Assembly (NCBI RefSeq): GCF_007860105.1
Contig: NZ_SJPU01000001.1
Coordinates: forward strand, 2,625,700 to 2,689,699
Length of the DNA stretch: 64,000 nt
Direction: 5' to 3'
Source: Allorhodopirellula heiligendammensis
Lineage (GTDB): Bacteria > Planctomycetota > Planctomycetia > Pirellulales > Pirellulaceae
Positions 55,343-64,000 of the stretch are shown in pieces. The stretch's first letter is position 1. Every line of letters begins with the position of its first letter. The notes beneath the pieces are model-generated. The model did not search any database and was not told where the DNA came from. It saw only the letters and a list, made by a program, of their open reading frames with translations. Both the position numbers and the translations under genes were made by a program.

Positions 55343-56734
55343 CTATGCACGAGACACGCTGACTCGCTGGTTATGAGCCATTTCCCACAGCGTGTAGAGA
55401 AACACGCAGGAAAGTCGCGGGCTAGTAGGTCTTAATCCCTTGAGAAATGTTTTCAAACTGCCTCCAATCGTACGAGAGCTATCGATCGATCGTTCGACTA
55501 AAAGTCTATTGCAAGTCAAAATCTCCGCCAGCGGAGCCTTGAAACCCACTTTTGGCTGTTGGTAGTCAATCCGCTTTGCTATCGCATTGCGCAACATCAA
55601 CTTGTTGACAGTAGGCCATTGAAACCGGTCTTGATCGTTGGTCGAAAGGAAGCGTTTTGCAATTCCAGGATCAGCCCACGGAAAGTAGACTCGCCCATCC
55701 GCCATTTCAGCAAGGGCGATCGACTTCCCCGAATAGGAGTAGTTGTCCAAAAAACGCCCGCGACTGAGTGCGCGGGATCGCTCAAAGCCATGTGATTTCC
55801 ATCCGCGGTCCAAATCAGTAAGTTTTTGAACCTTTCCATGAGTGCTCGCTGATATTAAGGATTCACTCAATCCGTTGTACAGTCCTTGGCACTCTGTAAA
55901 GCTGCGAAATGGGACACCACTGGACGGGTGATCTGAACTTCGCATGTCCCGCAATCGATTTCTCACACCCTCAGGAAAAATCTTTTCTACGCGGCTACAC
56001 AGACGCATTGCGTGGTACTGGTTTGCCGAAGGCAGGTGCCCCATGTAGAGATCATTGCCCATTCCATCGAGTAGCGTTTGTCCTTGAAATCGCTCCATCG
56101 GCAGTAGCAAAAAGGAGAGAAATGCTTGATCCGTCGTCGGCTCGAATACTGAGCCAAGTCGGTCGAGAGCATCCTCGGTAATCGCCATTTGTTGATACCT
56201 AAATACCGTCAATGGAAATCCAAGTTTCCTGGCAAGGAACTCAACATACTCTACATTGCTGTCGGCGTTAGCGAATGTGAAGCAGGGTACACGTCGACCT
56301 AACTGCGCAAGGGCGAGAGCGATTCCGGTGGAGTCCTTGCCTTCGCTCAACAGTAGCGTCGCATTGTCGACGTCTAGGTCACTCCGCTCAATCGATTCCG
56401 CGAGCAAATCAATGCAGTCAAAGACATCGTCTGATGCTCCCCCACCGTCAGCAAAAAGATTGGCGTCACTCTCATAATGGATTGAGTCTTGATCAATACG
56501 TAGGCGACCGCCCATGCCTATTGCAGTGTGATCCTGAAAGATTGTTTGCGGCGGGTAGATGGTGCCCGAATACAATAGGGTGGCCAACGCGTCTCGGTTG
56601 ACGCAAACATCTGAGAGCATATTTGGCTTGGATAACAAACGCCCGTCGCGCACCTGAGGTTTGCCGGTTGCGATCTCGGCCACATATCGTTGCTGATCAA
56701 ACGGTTCTAACTCCATTTCAATCATCTCATTCAC
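55343..56734 (-). CDS. Asparagine-synthase-like amidotransferase domain protein
   Basis: A 463-residue protein with the ATP-pyrophosphatase (asparagine synthase) domain from about 95 on: PP-loop Leu-Leu-Ser130-Glu-Gly-Lys-Asp134-Ser135 and the following Gly-Ile-Ala-Leu-Ala. It has only about 90 residues before this domain, no N-terminal Cys2, hence no glutaminase activity of the usual AsnB kind. Such truncated members occur in polysaccharide clusters and may amidate a sugar acid using ammonia or another donor. Located 145 bases upstream of the GT2 pair and 37 bases after the GT4 gene on the same strand. Confidence 0.78.
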   Translation of the reverse strand: MNEMIEMELEPFDQQRYVAEIATGKPQVRDGRLLSKPNMLSDVCVNRDALATLLYSGTIYPPQTIFQDHTAIGMGGRLRIDQDSIHYESDANLFADGGGASDDVFDCIDLLAESIERSDLDVDNATLLLSEGKDSTGIALALAQLGRRVPCFTFANADSNVEYVEFLARKLGFPLTVFRYQQMAITEDALDRLGSVFEPTTDQAFLSFLLLPMERFQGQTLLDGMGNDLYMGHLPSANQYHAMRLCSRVEKIFPEGVRNRLRDMRSSDHPSSGVPFRSFTECQGLYNGLSESLISASTHGKVQKLTDLDRGWKSHGFERSRALSRGRFLDNYSYSGKSIALAEMADGRVYFPWADPGIAKRFLSTNDQDRFQWPTVNKLMLRNAIAKRIDYQQPKVGFKAPLAEILTCNRLLVERSIDSSRTIGGSLKTFLKGLRPTSPRLSCVFLYTLWEMAHNQRVSVSRA

Positions 56735-56770
56735 CTTGGCTGGGCGACATTACTGTCGCTTGGTAAGTCC

Positions 56771-57934
56771 TCAACAGACAGTTCGAAAGTGCTGGAACAG
56801 GTCCAGCACATCGCTGGCATTTCGATTCCAAGTGCGTTCGTTCAGTACATCGCGTCTGGCGTTCTCGCCAATTTGCTTTCGCCTCTTTACATTGTCACAA
56901 AGGTTGATCAAAACCGAGACAAAGTCCGCTTGATCACGACGCTTGAAAATGCAGCCGGTTTCACCATCGCGAATAATTTCATGAATTGGGCCAAGATCAG
57001 GTCCGACGGCAACACATTCCATCGCCATGTACTCGAGAATCTTCATCGGCGAGCCAAACTCATTGGAATCGGGCATCACTCCAACATCCATGGCGGCAAT
57101 ATAGGAATAGACTTGATCGTGTGCCACGGGGCCCACCAGATTGACATGCTCTTCGAGTTTGGCGTCCTTGATCTTCGCCTTCAATGTGTCTTCATACTCT
57201 CCGGAACCCACGATGAGGAAGTACACATTCTTTGTTTGCGAGACAATTGCTGTCATGGCGTCGGCAAAGAAGTCGATGCCGTGCCATTTCCGCAATGATC
57301 CGACGAAACCAATCACGATTTTGTCTTCAACGTCAAGTTCAGCACGCATCGTGGTGCGAAGTCCATGGTGATCGAGTTTTTTGATCTGCGTTAAGTTGAT
57401 AGCATTGGGTGTGACGATGGTCGTCGCGTCATCTTTGCGAACATCCAGCACACACTCCTTGAGCGCCTCGGAAACCACCACGATGCCATCGGCATGCTGT
57501 AACACATAGGACTCAGCACGTTTGAGGAGCCCGCGATAGATAACGGGAAACCGTGCTCCAAAACGTCCAGCGTAGGTGACATTCACTTCCACGATGATCG
57601 GGATCTTCAAATGCTTCGCCGCCATCACGCCAGCGAAATCATAGGACGAATATCGTTCGTAGATGAAGTCCGGCTGGGCTTTCTTCACGGCCGCACGCAC
57701 GCGGAAGTAATCGACGACGTTGTAGAAAATTTCCGCAGTCTGTTTCAGAAATACCTTGAACCCGCTGGGCGGCCGACTGGGTTGCGACGCCGCCAGTCCC
57801 GACGCCTTCGTGGCACCGCGGGGTGCGGCAATCGACACCTCGTGGCGCAGTTCTCGAAACGCGCCGATCATTTCATTGATATGCACTCCCTCGGCACCGT
57901 CTCCGCGGGTTCGATGGTGATAAAGAATTTTCAT
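56771..57934 (-). CDS. GT4 glycosyltransferase (WbuB-like)
   Basis: A 387-residue GT-B enzyme. N-terminal domain: Gly-Asp-Gly-Ala-Glu-Gly-Val-His-Ile-Asn-Glu (about 12-22). C-terminal GT4 domain: Gly-Phe-Val-Gly-Ser-Leu-Arg-Lys-Trp-His-Gly-Ile-Asp near 213, Ala-Ala-Met-Asp-Val-Gly-Val-Met-Pro and the Glu-x7-Glu type block Gly-Ser-Pro-Met-Lys-Ile-Leu-Glu-Tyr-Met-Ala near 315. Transfers a nucleotide-activated sugar to a lipid-linked glycan in the cytoplasm. ATG at 57934 starts a typical Met-Lys-Ile-Leu-Tyr-His-His. Separated from the next upstream GT4 gene by a 119-base gap holding a 15-bp tandem repeat. Confidence 0.88.
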   Translation of the reverse strand: MKILYHHRTRGDGAEGVHINEMIGAFRELRHEVSIAAPRGATKASGLAASQPSRPPSGFKVFLKQTAEIFYNVVDYFRVRAAVKKAQPDFIYERYSSYDFAGVMAAKHLKIPIIVEVNVTYAGRFGARFPVIYRGLLKRAESYVLQHADGIVVVSEALKECVLDVRKDDATTIVTPNAINLTQIKKLDHHGLRTTMRAELDVEDKIVIGFVGSLRKWHGIDFFADAMTAIVSQTKNVYFLIVGSGEYEDTLKAKIKDAKLEEHVNLVGPVAHDQVYSYIAAMDVGVMPDSNEFGSPMKILEYMAMECVAVGPDLGPIHEIIRDGETGCIFKRRDQADFVSVLINLCDNVKRRKQIGENARRDVLNERTWNRNASDVLDLFQHFRTVC

Positions 57935-57992
57935 ACGAACAGGGGCTCAAGAGGTGGAATACGAAGAGAATTTGGATCCCGGGGTCAATGAG

Positions 57993-58037
57993 CTCGACCG
58001 CAGGGAACTCGACCGCAGGGAACTCGACCGCAGGCGA
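57993..58037. repeat. Three tandem copies of a 15-bp unit
   Basis: CTCGACCGCAGGGAA occurs three times in a row (third copy with changes in the last bases), in the gap between two GT4 genes. The unit is a multiple of three and contains no stop in the minus frame, where it would encode Phe-Pro-Ala-Val-Glu. Not part of a recognised gene. Confidence 0.85.
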
Positions 58038-58053
58038 TGTCGAGATCGTGCAG

Positions 58054-59211
58054 CTAGCGAATTCGCGAATCCATGAATTGCAGAACACGATCAGCTACGC
58101 CGGCCCAGGTGCGTCCGGTGAGACGACTGGAGATCTGCTCTGAATTCCAATCTCTCTCCAATGCGGTTTGGAGAGCTTCACCAAAGGCATCGGAATCTCC
58201 AACTGGAACTACGAACCCATCAATAGCATGGCGAATTTCCTGTGGATTGCTGCCCACCGCCGTCGCAACGACGGGCGTGCCCGTCGCCAGAGCTTCGAGG
58301 ACTGCATTGCAACAACCTTCCCGATGGCTTGCCAATGCAAAGACGTCTGCCGCTTGCAACCACTTGGCCACTTCATCAGGTGATCTGGAACCAATCTTAT
58401 TGACATAACCGCTTATTCCCAACGATTCTACAAGATGATCAATGTGTTGCACAACATTCGCATCGCTCGGAGCACCAATCAGAACGAGCCGGGACTCGAG
58501 TTTCCTCGGCAACTTGGCAAATGCTCTCATCAGAATCTCATGACCTTTCACGGCCTTGAAATTTGCCACGCAGACGACGAGAGGTCGATCCGTGGACTGC
58601 TGCAACTCCATTCTCGCAGTGTTGCGGTCGCCGACGCAGAATAAATCGCCATCAATTCCATTCGGGATCACGGTAATGTTCTCGTCAGGTACCCCGGCAT
58701 CGATGGCCGCATCGCGCAACGAGTCACTTACCGCAATGGTGCCAGTGCAGTGCGTAAGGGACTCCACCAACTGGGACTTGATATTTGGCACCTGAAAACG
58801 ATCTACCTCGAGTCCACGAATGGTGATAAAGCATGGCATCCCAAGTCGTTTGGCGAGCCGCGCACAGCCCACGCCCTCTGGGTACCCAAAATGCGCATCC
58901 AGTATCGCGCCGCGCGTTGCCTCCTCGCCGATTTCGCGAAACCAACGCAACACGCACCGATCCATCCAGAAACTATCAAGCCCCTTAGCATACTTGGGGA
59001 AATAGAACATTTTGCGGACGTCAACCGGGAGTGGATTGTCCGGTTTGGCATGCGCCGACTCCCACGGACGCACAACTGGAAACCATGGTTCAGGATTTAA
59101 CGCACGCAGATCCACTCGCTTAGCCATCTCGCTTAGGCGACGGGCGACGAACAAGCCTCGATGCGGGGCTTCGGCTGTTGGGAAATTCGTACAGACGCTG
59201 AGGATTTTCAT
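58054..59211 (-). CDS. GT4 glycosyltransferase
   Basis: A 385-residue GT-B glycosyltransferase. N-terminal Asn-Phe-Pro-Thr-Ala-Glu-Ala-Pro-His-Arg-Gly-Leu-Phe-Val (about 9-22) is the acceptor-side motif; Asp-Ala-His-Phe-Gly-Tyr-Pro-Glu-Gly near 108 and Ile-Pro-Asn-Gly-Ile-Asp near 187 are typical; Ala-Ser-His-Arg-Glu-Gly-Cys-Cys-Asn-Ala-Val-Leu-Glu-Ala near 298-311 is the GT4 donor-binding block. Acts in the cytoplasm on a lipid-linked polysaccharide intermediate. It follows the O-antigen-ligase-like gene by 157 bases, same strand. Confidence 0.9.
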   Translation of the reverse strand: MKILSVCTNFPTAEAPHRGLFVARRLSEMAKRVDLRALNPEPWFPVVRPWESAHAKPDNPLPVDVRKMFYFPKYAKGLDSFWMDRCVLRWFREIGEEATRGAILDAHFGYPEGVGCARLAKRLGMPCFITIRGLEVDRFQVPNIKSQLVESLTHCTGTIAVSDSLRDAAIDAGVPDENITVIPNGIDGDLFCVGDRNTARMELQQSTDRPLVVCVANFKAVKGHEILMRAFAKLPRKLESRLVLIGAPSDANVVQHIDHLVESLGISGYVNKIGSRSPDEVAKWLQAADVFALASHREGCCNAVLEALATGTPVVATAVGSNPQEIRHAIDGFVVPVGDSDAFGEALQTALERDWNSEQISSRLTGRTWAGVADRVLQFMDSRIR

Positions 59212-59368
59212 GGATTCTACAATAGCGCAGGGCGTTCAGCTATTGAGCACTCGTCGAACGCACTCCAGCTTTCCGACAACTGTGGCTGGTAGGCTTTGAA
59301 CATAATCGAATTTCGTCAGGCAATCGTGAGCCGAACGTCGACGCGCATCGGGGGAACGTCCCGGACGC

Positions 59369-60697
59369 TTAAGCGTCCCACGAATCGGATGTCGGCGAAT
59401 CGGTATCGAGTTGATAGCATGCGGCATACAGTAGTAGTAGCGTGGTGCACCAATAGAACCACTCGTTGTCGAGCGAACTGATGAACATCGCCACAATTAG
59501 TTGGCTGATCAAAATACCCAGCACGGTGGCTCCGACCAGGGTGCTGTCTAAGGCCTCTGGGCTGCCGTTAGGGTCGCGTCGGCTCTCGGCCAAGACCTTG
59601 TAGGCGTTCCATGCCGCACTGCCAATCGCCATCGCAAAAAGTAAAAAACCCTGCGCACCCCAACCGGTGGCGATGTCGAGATAGCCGTTGTGGACGGCGC
59701 GGTATTCATTACGAATGTCCGCGATGTATTTCACGCCAAGATCGGAAGCGAAGGCTGCTTCACCACCCGAGCCCAGTGGATGGTCAGCCAACATTCTCAA
59801 CGCTGCCTTCCAAAACTGCAGGCGCTCGTCCGCCGAGGCATCGCGTTCCTCCTCACCCGCAAAAGTAGTCGAAAAGCGTTCGAAAATTTTGGAATCCTGC
59901 GCCATCATAAGAATTCCGAATACCCCTAGCGCGCACACCGTCAGAATCCGCTTCCTGGCTGCACCACGTGTCCCCCAAATGAGCCAACCTGTCGATGCAA
60001 TCGCGGCCAAAAATGCGCCGCGTGAGTTGCAACGTAGCAGGACTTCGACGATCCACACGCTGCCGAGTACGGTGATCGTTTTTATAGGCCAAGTCGATTT
60101 ACCGGATACAAACAAATACGCACCAATCATCAACCCCATCGTCAGCAACCCGCTGACGCCGTTGGAATCACTGGCTCCCGGCAGATGGATGCCTTCCAAC
60201 CGGCCTCGCTCAATCGACCCCGCGTCGCGGACAACGACTTCAAATCCCACATAAACGCAACCGCAGAACAACGCAATCAAAAAGATCCGCAGGTCTTCTT
60301 TGCTTTGGACCGCGAAATAGGTCAACACGGCCAGCAGGGATTGCTTCCACGCTAAATCAAACTGCGTGTAGCTGAGCAACGGATTGCTGGCAAACAAAAA
60401 GTGCACGAGCCCGGCATTGATGGAGAACAAGACGAGCAGGAAATAGGTTCGTCGCGCTGTGGAAGTTAACTTTTGACGCGTCGGCCAATGCATGGCCACG
60501 GTCAAGGCTAACGCACACGCGGCGTACAGGTTCCAGCTCGTCGTCATACTGAGCATTCCCGATCGCCCCCACCACCAGAATTGCGGCGCGGCAAAATAGG
60601 TCATCAAATATGCGCACACTGACCAAATGGGGCGTGAAAACCCCTTCGCTGTCAGCGTCAGAAACAAGCCCAGCCAAATGATCGCGGTTAAGCTCAC
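59369..60697 (-). CDS. O-antigen ligase / Wzy-like polymerase
   Basis: A 442-residue polytopic membrane protein with about eleven helices and one larger periplasmic loop. The loop contains Asp-Glu-Arg-Leu-Gln-Phe-Trp-Lys-Ala-Ala-Leu-Arg-Met-Leu-Ala-Asp-His-Pro-Leu-Gly-Ser-Gly and later Ala-Val-His-Asn-Gly-Tyr-Leu, the signature of the Wzy_C / O-antigen ligase family. These enzymes polymerise or attach lipid-linked polysaccharide at the periplasmic face. The start is a GTG at 60697 overlapping the upstream GT4 gene's TGA by 4 bases (GTGA). It is the only polymerase/ligase candidate in the visible part of the cluster. Confidence 0.85.
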   Translation of the reverse strand: MSLTAIIWLGLFLTLTAKGFSRPIWSVCAYLMTYFAAPQFWWWGRSGMLSMTTSWNLYAACALALTVAMHWPTRQKLTSTARRTYFLLVLFSINAGLVHFLFASNPLLSYTQFDLAWKQSLLAVLTYFAVQSKEDLRIFLIALFCGCVYVGFEVVVRDAGSIERGRLEGIHLPGASDSNGVSGLLTMGLMIGAYLFVSGKSTWPIKTITVLGSVWIVEVLLRCNSRGAFLAAIASTGWLIWGTRGAARKRILTVCALGVFGILMMAQDSKIFERFSTTFAGEEERDASADERLQFWKAALRMLADHPLGSGGEAAFASDLGVKYIADIRNEYRAVHNGYLDIATGWGAQGFLLFAMAIGSAAWNAYKVLAESRRDPNGSPEALDSTLVGATVLGILISQLIVAMFISSLDNEWFYWCTTLLLLYAACYQLDTDSPTSDSWDA

Positions 60698-61944
60698 GCG
60701 GAGTGACCCCCAGGTGCAATCTGACGTTCCGGTACGGACAGCAATCGCATGTACAACTTGCGGTAGCCTTGGATCATGTGATCGAGCGTGTAGTGGTTTT
60801 CATAAACGCACTCGGACGATGCACCATGACGGTTTCGCAAGGGCGGGTCGCCTGCATACTGCGCCAGCGAACGAGCGAGGCACACCGGGTCCCCTGCAGG
60901 AACGACCATGCCACACTTAGCACGGGACTGGACCAGGATGCTGCTGTCGCCTACGTCGCTGGCGACGATTGGCAATCGGCAGCTCATCGCCTCGAGAATG
61001 GACATGCTCATCGCTTCGGTATGACTGCAATTGACATACACGTCCATCGCCGACATCCAGTCGCCCACATTGGCATGATAGCCAACCAAGTGAACCCGCT
61101 CGCCGAGCTCGCACTGCACGATCAATTGCTGCAGCGATTGCTGCTGGGGTCCGTCGCCCACGATCACGGTGTGAACATCAATGCCACTGTCCACTAATTC
61201 CTTCGTGGCTCGAATCAGAGTATCAAACCCCTTGAGTGCTTCCAGTCGCCCCACACTGCCGACCAAGATTGCTGAGTCCGCAATGCCGAGCGATTGACGA
61301 ACCTGAGAATCAACTCCAGACGCAGGCCGTTGAACGCCGTTGGGAATCGTGACGACGGAGGCTGCAGGGAACGCCCATTGTTCCTCAATCCCCTGGCGCA
61401 CCGTTTCCGCACAGGCCACCACAGCACCGCATTTCCGAAAGGCAAATCGCCGCAGCTTTGCTTGAGCTTCGCGACGAAGGCCTGCCGTTGCCGTGCCGAG
61501 CCGGTCCTGCTGACTGTGCTCAGCGTGCACATGCACCACACCGGCGAGTCGACACGCCAAGCTGGTTTCAACCAGTGTTCCCCAGTTGTGCGAATGCGCG
61601 ATCTGAATCTGATTGGCTTTCAACCACCTCGCCAAGCGGAAGACGAGACGCAGGTCGTTACCCGCTCGCTTGTTCATGGAAACAGGCATGATCTGCTCTC
61701 GCGTTACCCAATCGGGAGCACTGCCGAGATCACCAAACGAGACGATCTCCGGTGCAAACTGATCGGCCGGGAGGCGATTAACAAGATGCGCGACACAGCG
61801 TTCTAAACCTCCAGCGGCATAACGCGTCACCACAAACGCGATACGGATCGGCCGATGACGGACTGCTGCAGAAGACGCATCGTCGCTGGAAGGCCTAGCC
61901 ACCGGGCGCGTCCTGGGCAGCTGAATCGCCGATGTTGAAACCAC
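60694..61944 (-). CDS. GT4 glycosyltransferase
   Basis: A 416-residue GT-B enzyme. N-terminal Val-Thr-Arg-Tyr-Ala-Ala-Gly-Gly-Leu-Glu-Arg (about 38-48) is the usual GT4 opening; Ile-Pro-Asn-Gly-Val-Gln is the hinge segment; Val-Gly-Ser-Val-Gly-Arg-Leu-Glu-Ala-Leu-Lys-Gly-Phe and Ser-His-Thr-Glu-Ala-Met-Ser-Met-Ser-Ile-Leu-Glu-Ala-Met mark the donor-binding domain. A long charged tail of about 30 residues precedes the first strand, so the GTG start at 61944 is uncertain. Overlaps the O-antigen-ligase-like gene by 4 bases. Confidence 0.88.
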   Translation of the reverse strand: MVSTSAIQLPRTRPVARPSSDDASSAAVRHRPIRIAFVVTRYAAGGLERCVAHLVNRLPADQFAPEIVSFGDLGSAPDWVTREQIMPVSMNKRAGNDLRLVFRLARWLKANQIQIAHSHNWGTLVETSLACRLAGVVHVHAEHSQQDRLGTATAGLRREAQAKLRRFAFRKCGAVVACAETVRQGIEEQWAFPAASVVTIPNGVQRPASGVDSQVRQSLGIADSAILVGSVGRLEALKGFDTLIRATKELVDSGIDVHTVIVGDGPQQQSLQQLIVQCELGERVHLVGYHANVGDWMSAMDVYVNCSHTEAMSMSILEAMSCRLPIVASDVGDSSILVQSRAKCGMVVPAGDPVCLARSLAQYAGDPPLRNRHGASSECVYENHYTLDHMIQGYRKLYMRLLSVPERQIAPGGHSA

Positions 61945-62524
61945 GTCCCCTACTCATGTTTCGATCCCCAGTTACGAGAGCACCCTCCGGTCTCCCCTCA
62001 CGTACGCGTCGGGGGAGAGTGAGCGGCGACACGGGGACGCAGTTTTGTCTGGATATAATGGAATTTACCAATGGAAACGGATTGCAAAGACCGGTTTCGG
62101 CAACGGGGTCTCTACAACATGGACGGCCGCGAACGCATAAACCGTGTTGTTACGTGGGCCAAAACGTGGACCCTACTGCTTGGCGGCGGTGGCTACGTGG
62201 TCTCCACCGCCTGGCGACGGAGCGCGGGTTTGGGTTGTCTATTCCGCAAAACCCTACTAGCCGTTTCGGCGTTAGCCTGGGGCTACCGGGAAATCAGACT
62301 GGGCCTGCCGGGAAAAACGGGGCGAAACTCTGCAGGGGTGCGGGATTGGCAAGGCATGTCCCGTTCGATGATATCCTAATGCTATTTCCAGGCCCTGCGG
62401 AACATTCGTTTGGCGGAGAGGACTCGTGCGAAAACATTTTGGATACTCGATGGGGCTGAAGCATTATTGGCGTTGGAAAGATGGTGCACAACGAGCGTCC
62501 TCTTGAATGCTGGACAGCCTGCGT
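61945..62524. other. Intergenic region in the polysaccharide cluster
   Basis: About 580 bases without a credible gene although both neighbours are GT4 genes on the same strand. It holds an imperfect GC palindrome (61991-62018) related to those at 51258 and 51730, and TAGCC/GGCTA with a 3-base loop at 62273-62285, in a sequence resembling dispersed planctomycete repeats. Plus-strand open frames here do not look coding. Confidence 0.45.
61991..62018. repeat. Imperfect GC-rich inverted repeat
   Basis: TCTCCCC (61991-61997) can pair with GGGGAGA (62012-62018) across a 14-base loop that itself contains ACGTACGCGT. The pattern (C-run, short spacer with CGxxGCG, G-run) matches the 51730 element in style. 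Confidence 0.45.
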
Positions 62525-63868
62525 CTACCCACCTGCCTTAATTGATTCGTCGAGGACGGACGCCAGTAACTTTGTCAGTTCACGACCATTGTAACGCAAC
62601 CGCGCTGCCTGCCGCTGCGTCGTCAGCTCTGCGGAGCCACGCATCGCGACCGCCGACTGGAGTGCTTGAGCAATGCCGTCGATATCATTGCTCGCGGCGG
62701 TTGTCCCACCTGCCTGCCGTATAACTTCCTCAGTTGGCGCACTATCGCAGACGGCCACGATGGGCTGATCGAAGAGCAACATTTCGAACACCTTTCCAGG
62801 GATCTGGAAGGGGGCGTTGGGCTGGATCACAACCAGCAGATCAGCACGGGACAAACGACTCAGCGTCTCACCGTGCGAAAGTTCACCGAGCCACCGGACC
62901 GACGCCTCACAACCCACCTCGCCCGCGATCTTGACCGGATCGAATGCCGCGTCGTAGGAGCCGATATGGTGGAACTCGATATTCGTACCCGACTTCGCTA
63001 ATTGAGCGATGGCTTCGATCAGCGGTCGGGGATCACGCTGAACATAGAGCGAGCCGGCGTGAACCGCGGTGATCGGAGTAGCATCGCGACGGGCAACAAC
63101 GTGACCGGCGACCTCGATCTCTGGGTCAAACCCGTTCGTGATCGTCACAAACCTGCCAGACTTCGCCAAAGCCGGGTACGCCGCCACAAAACTAGCGAGC
63201 GATCCGGCGTTATTGGCGATCACCTTCGTAGCCGAACGGACCACCATCCGCTCCAGCCACGGCGTCAGCCGGCGGCCGATGGGATTGCGTTTACGAATCC
63301 AGCTATTCCTGGCCCACGGGTCGCGAAAATCAGCGACAAATGGGAGCCCCATTTTCTGGGCGACGTGCCGCACGGCCAAGTGGACTGAATGCGGGGGGCC
63401 CGTGGAGTAAACCACGTCCACGCCACCTTGGCGACAACGCTCAATCGCTGCACCGGCAGCCTTTCGACTCCATCCCCGCTCCAAATCAGGGGTCTGCTCG
63501 ATAAACTGCCAGATCGGCCGAAGCAGCGATTTCCCCATAGCGACAACTTTGCTTTCACGGGGTACCGATCGCGGTTGCGAATCGCTTGGGAGCTGCGACT
63601 CGGCTGCCAAACGGGGCGCTGCGCCTGGCGTATGGCCCTGCCTATCATCGTCAATCCGGATAATTTCGAGGTGCTCAAGCCCCGGAATCCGCATCTCGCC
63701 TGGTACGGAGAACTGCGTCTCGGCAGCGAGAGGCACCGTTTTGGTGATCACAATCACTTCCCAGCCAAAGTCACGCAGGTACCGAACAAACCGATCAGTG
63801 CGATGAGCTCCCGCCGCAGCGTTCGGTGGGAACAGTGGAGCGATCATTAAGACGGTTTTTTTCGACAT
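62525..63868 (-). CDS. GT4-type glycosyltransferase
   Basis: A 447-residue GT-B enzyme. Opening Ala-Pro-Leu-Phe-Pro-Pro-Asn-Ala-Ala-Ala-Gly-Ala-His-Arg-Thr is typical of WcaI-like / GT4 enzymes; Val-Val-Tyr-Ser-Thr-Gly-Pro-Pro-His-Ser-Val-His and Ala-Asp-Phe-Arg-Asp-Pro-Trp-Ala-Arg-Asn lie in the N-terminal domain; Ile-Thr-Asn-Gly-Phe-Asp and Pro-Gly-Lys-Val-Phe-Glu-Met-Leu mark the second domain. First visible gene of the one-strand cluster. A weak promoter-like pair lies just upstream. Confidence 0.86.
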   Translation of the reverse strand: MSKKTVLMIAPLFPPNAAAGAHRTDRFVRYLRDFGWEVIVITKTVPLAAETQFSVPGEMRIPGLEHLEIIRIDDDRQGHTPGAAPRLAAESQLPSDSQPRSVPRESKVVAMGKSLLRPIWQFIEQTPDLERGWSRKAAGAAIERCRQGGVDVVYSTGPPHSVHLAVRHVAQKMGLPFVADFRDPWARNSWIRKRNPIGRRLTPWLERMVVRSATKVIANNAGSLASFVAAYPALAKSGRFVTITNGFDPEIEVAGHVVARRDATPITAVHAGSLYVQRDPRPLIEAIAQLAKSGTNIEFHHIGSYDAAFDPVKIAGEVGCEASVRWLGELSHGETLSRLSRADLLVVIQPNAPFQIPGKVFEMLLFDQPIVAVCDSAPTEEVIRQAGGTTAASNDIDGIAQALQSAVAMRGSAELTTQRQAARLRYNGRELTKLLASVLDESIKAGG

Positions 63869-63898
63869 AGTCTCTTTAGTTTCGCTGATCTCGAAACA

Positions 63899-63927
63899 AT
63901 GCTAATGAATCTGTGCACCGGTCTCAA
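63899..63927 (-). promoter_or_regulatory. Weak promoter candidate upstream of the GT4 gene
   Basis: TTGAGA (63927-63922) and TAGCAT (63904-63899) are 17 bases apart on the minus strand, 5/6 and 4/6 to consensus. They would give a leader of about 25 bases before ATG 63868. Modest evidence only. Confidence 0.3.
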
Positions 63928-64000
63928 TGTGTTCAATACGGACAAACCGCGTTAACACCTGATACCTCGAAAGGTGCTCCTAGCACTGTGTCAAAGACCT

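Noticed and set aside
57993-58037. Possible CRISPR array
   Set aside because: Units are only 15 bases with no spacers between them, so it is a simple tandem repeat.
61932-62459. Plus-strand open frames in the gap between GT4 genes
   Set aside because: No start signal, no motifs, and they run through a palindromic repeat; composition is not coding-like.

Overview
The window looks like a chromosomal segment of a Planctomycetota bacterium, most likely of the Pirellulaceae / Rhodopirellula kind. The evidence is family content: a DUF1559 pilin-like protein, a sigma-70-like factor paired with a FecR protein, DUF1549/DUF1553 plus DUF1501 proteins with planctomycete cytochrome c, a giant PVC-type heme-binding protein, an LESRRLLA-type N-terminus and a PEP-CTERM protein. 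No rRNA, tRNA, CRISPR array or intact insertion sequence was seen.

Layout. 1-0.34 kb: end of a lipoprotein/DUF1559 pair. 0.8-8.2 kb: a tight operon of sigma factor, FecR protein, DUF1549/DUF1553 cytochrome protein and DUF1501 protein, each junction a 4-base stop/start overlap. 8.8-14.6 kb: a 1,928-residue secreted heme/HEAT/DUF1080 protein. 14.7-25.7 kb: mostly housekeeping and envelope genes (acylphosphatase, nusB, MATE exporter, AsmA-like protein, a polytopic protein with a GT2 glycosyltransferase, pyrK, rluB-type pseudouridine synthase).

26-44 kb is the accessory, most interesting part and reads like a natural-product locus: a MarR regulator, a flavin-dependent halogenase-like oxidoreductase, a nucleotide-transporter-like membrane protein, a FeeM-type N-acyl amino acid synthase, a methyltransferase, a PEP-CTERM protein with a small secreted protein, and a 3,233-residue modular polyketide synthase. 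The synthase has the order MaoC/hotdog - SDR - FkbH - ACP - KS - AT - KR - ACP - ACP - GNAT - GNAT-like, with no thioesterase. It is followed upstream by a decayed nucleotide-sugar dehydrogenase gene.

45-51.7 kb: a large G8-domain secreted protein, an unrecognised 684-residue exported protein, and a decayed DUF559 endonuclease gene carrying a GC-rich palindromic repeat. 51.8-63.9 kb: a one-strand polysaccharide cluster (polysaccharide deacetylase, two tandem GT2 membrane glycosyltransferases, asparagine-synthase-like protein, four GT4 glycosyltransferases and an O-antigen-ligase-like protein). Three genes (26022, 29427, 33163) have promoter-like boxes placed so that transcription would begin at or next to the ATG, suggesting leaderless mRNAs. 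All functional calls come from reading motifs by eye; no database search was run.
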